The notes below the pieces were generated by a model. The model searched no databases, had not been told where the DNA came from, and saw only the letters and a list, made by a program, of their open reading frames with translations. This document shows, one piece after another, positions 62,951-64,000 of a DNA stretch of 64,000 nucleotides (the stretch's first letter is position 1; every line of letters begins with the position of its first letter). The stretch covers positions 6,369,785-6,433,784 of the forward strand of contig JARUPZ010000026.1 in NCBI GenBank assembly GCA_031213475.1, given 5' to 3'. The position numbers were made by a program, and so were the translations under genes. The stretch is from Nereocystis luetkeana. Its lineage: Eukaryota > Sar > Phaeophyceae > Laminariales > Laminariaceae.

Positions 62951-63193
62951 TGCTATGATACTGCTTTGCATGAGGTTGAAAGCCCAATAAATTACCCTGG
63001 AAGGCGTATCTTAGGTGGAAAACTAGGGGTTTCCCGGGAGGCACGAGCGTGGTCTCAGTCTCCGTCGTGCACGAAAGGAATAAAGCCACTCTTCTGTCTC
63101 TCAGCGAACAACAACGTGAGTACCAAAGAGTACCGGCTTAATAAGCAGACCTGTCCAGGGATACAAAGTGTCCTGCTATCCGTGATCTTAACA
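62951..63193 (+). repeat. 3' LTR of the 7.8-kb LTR element
   Basis: TGCTATGATACTGC to CTTAACA, followed by GTGG (63194-63197), the same four bases as before the 5' LTR. It differs from the 5' LTR by several substitutions and indels, so the insertion is not recent. Confidence 0.88.
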
Positions 63194-63936
63194 GTGGCTA
63201 CCTACGGGTGAGTATAGCTGGCAAGGGTCGTTCTTAAGCTGGATTTTTTTTTTTTTTTCTCGTTTCGCGGAAAATCCACGGAAACGCGAAAAAAATGCGG
63301 TGGGTCCTATTGTCGTCTGCTATCATGTTTCGTGAGGTTGGAACGCTCGTCCATCTGATCGAATCGTCGAAACTAGCGACGCGCGTAGGACGTCCGTTGG
63401 ATCATGCCGTTAAAGGTACCCCGACTCCTAGAGAGACGACCATGCCTCGCCGTACCTCGCGAGCTCGACTTCTAGCGCGACAAAGCCCTCCACGACATGA
63501 AAATAGCTGGAGATTTTGTGTTGATCTCGGCTATGTCGGTGAGTCGGCTGTGTCGACTGGACGAATAGAGCTCTCGTTGTGCACAGCGCTTTCTGCAACC
63601 AGTCACGGCCTAAGAATGACCCTGGGTATGACCCTGATCTATCCTGTGCAGCGCCGGGTGGTGACACGGCGCACACGGCTCATACGGTGCGCCTGGCTGA
63701 TGTTCTGTGACGATGCGGGATCTTTCCGCGATACAGGAATTTCTTTGTTCAGGTATTTTGCCGGGTGTGAAAAAAATCCGCGAAACGCGAAAAAAAAACG
63801 GAAATCCGGGATTTTTCCTCGACACACGAAAAACAAATGTCCGGTTAATAACGACCTAAGGGGAACGAGCGCCTGCTGTGTTCTCTCGTGGTATCCTTTT
63901 TCAGCTGCGCGCCCCCGAGATTTCAAGTCGATCACA
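63194..63936. other. no recognised gene
   Basis: Two stretches, CGCGGAAAATCC near 63277 and TCCGCGAAACGCG near 63776, are related. A minus-strand frame (63428-63676) lacks a motif. Confidence 0.4.
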
Positions 63937-64000
63937 ACCCCACGGAGAACCTTGTTTACATATATAGGTGGAGCCCCACGGAGAACCTTGTATGCCTATA
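63937..64000. repeat. tandem repeat of about 36 bp entering from the window edge
   Basis: CCCCACGGAGAACCTTGT occurs at about 63938 and 63974. The array may continue beyond the window. Confidence 0.6.

Overview
This is a eukaryotic nuclear window with no bacterial or organellar gene order and no cellular protein gene that I can name. It is repeat-rich intergenic DNA: long simple-sequence arrays, non-LTR retrotransposons with many 5'-truncated copies, a tRNA-derived SINE, two kinds of palindromic MITE, a 503-bp foldback and three Ty3/gypsy-type LTR element remnants. The organism cannot be fixed from sequence alone. The reverse-transcriptase families feel closest to those of stramenopile algae (brown alga or diatom), but that is an impression and not a search result.

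Layout. 0-10 kb: AT-rich DNA with truncated retroposon tails, an (ATT)n array, MITEs, (CT)n and CTG/CAG arrays and one candidate exon. 10-17.4 kb: minus-strand LINE remnants, a 560-bp (GTA)n array interrupted by a MITE, a foldback, and an internally deleted LTR element (14.4-16.9 kb). 17.5-30 kb: mostly unrecognised, with a diverged direct duplication, a LINE-B tail, MITEs and the most complete LINE-C tail. 30-52 kb: a dense graveyard of LINE-A (best copy 37.25-42.01 kb, endonuclease plus reverse transcriptase), SINEs, MITEs and truncated LINE tails, many nested. 52-64 kb: a 124-bp minisatellite, then a 7.8-kb chromovirus-like LTR element (55433-63193) with paired LTRs, a 4-bp target duplication, a tRNA-type primer binding site and a pol broken by stops and frameshifts.

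How the parts work together. LINE-A ends in an (AC)n tail, LINE-C in (AAT)n-like tails, repeat R6 in (AAC)n and the SINE in poly(A), so retroposition seems to seed the microsatellites. R1 MITEs sit in TTAA duplications (piggyBac-like) and R2 MITEs in TA duplications (Tc1/mariner-like). Both are dated by nesting, and unoccupied target sites can be found in paralogous repeat copies.

The most striking signal is a set of 5-7 bp micro-insertions at TA dinucleotides (TA-CCAGG-TA, TA-CCTGG-TA, TA-TTAA-TA). They occur at more than 20 places, and for about ten of them a sister repeat copy in the window shows the site without the insert. They fit the excision footprints of DNA transposons, the TTAA class matching the R2 ends exactly. 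The element behind the CCAGG class is not in the window.
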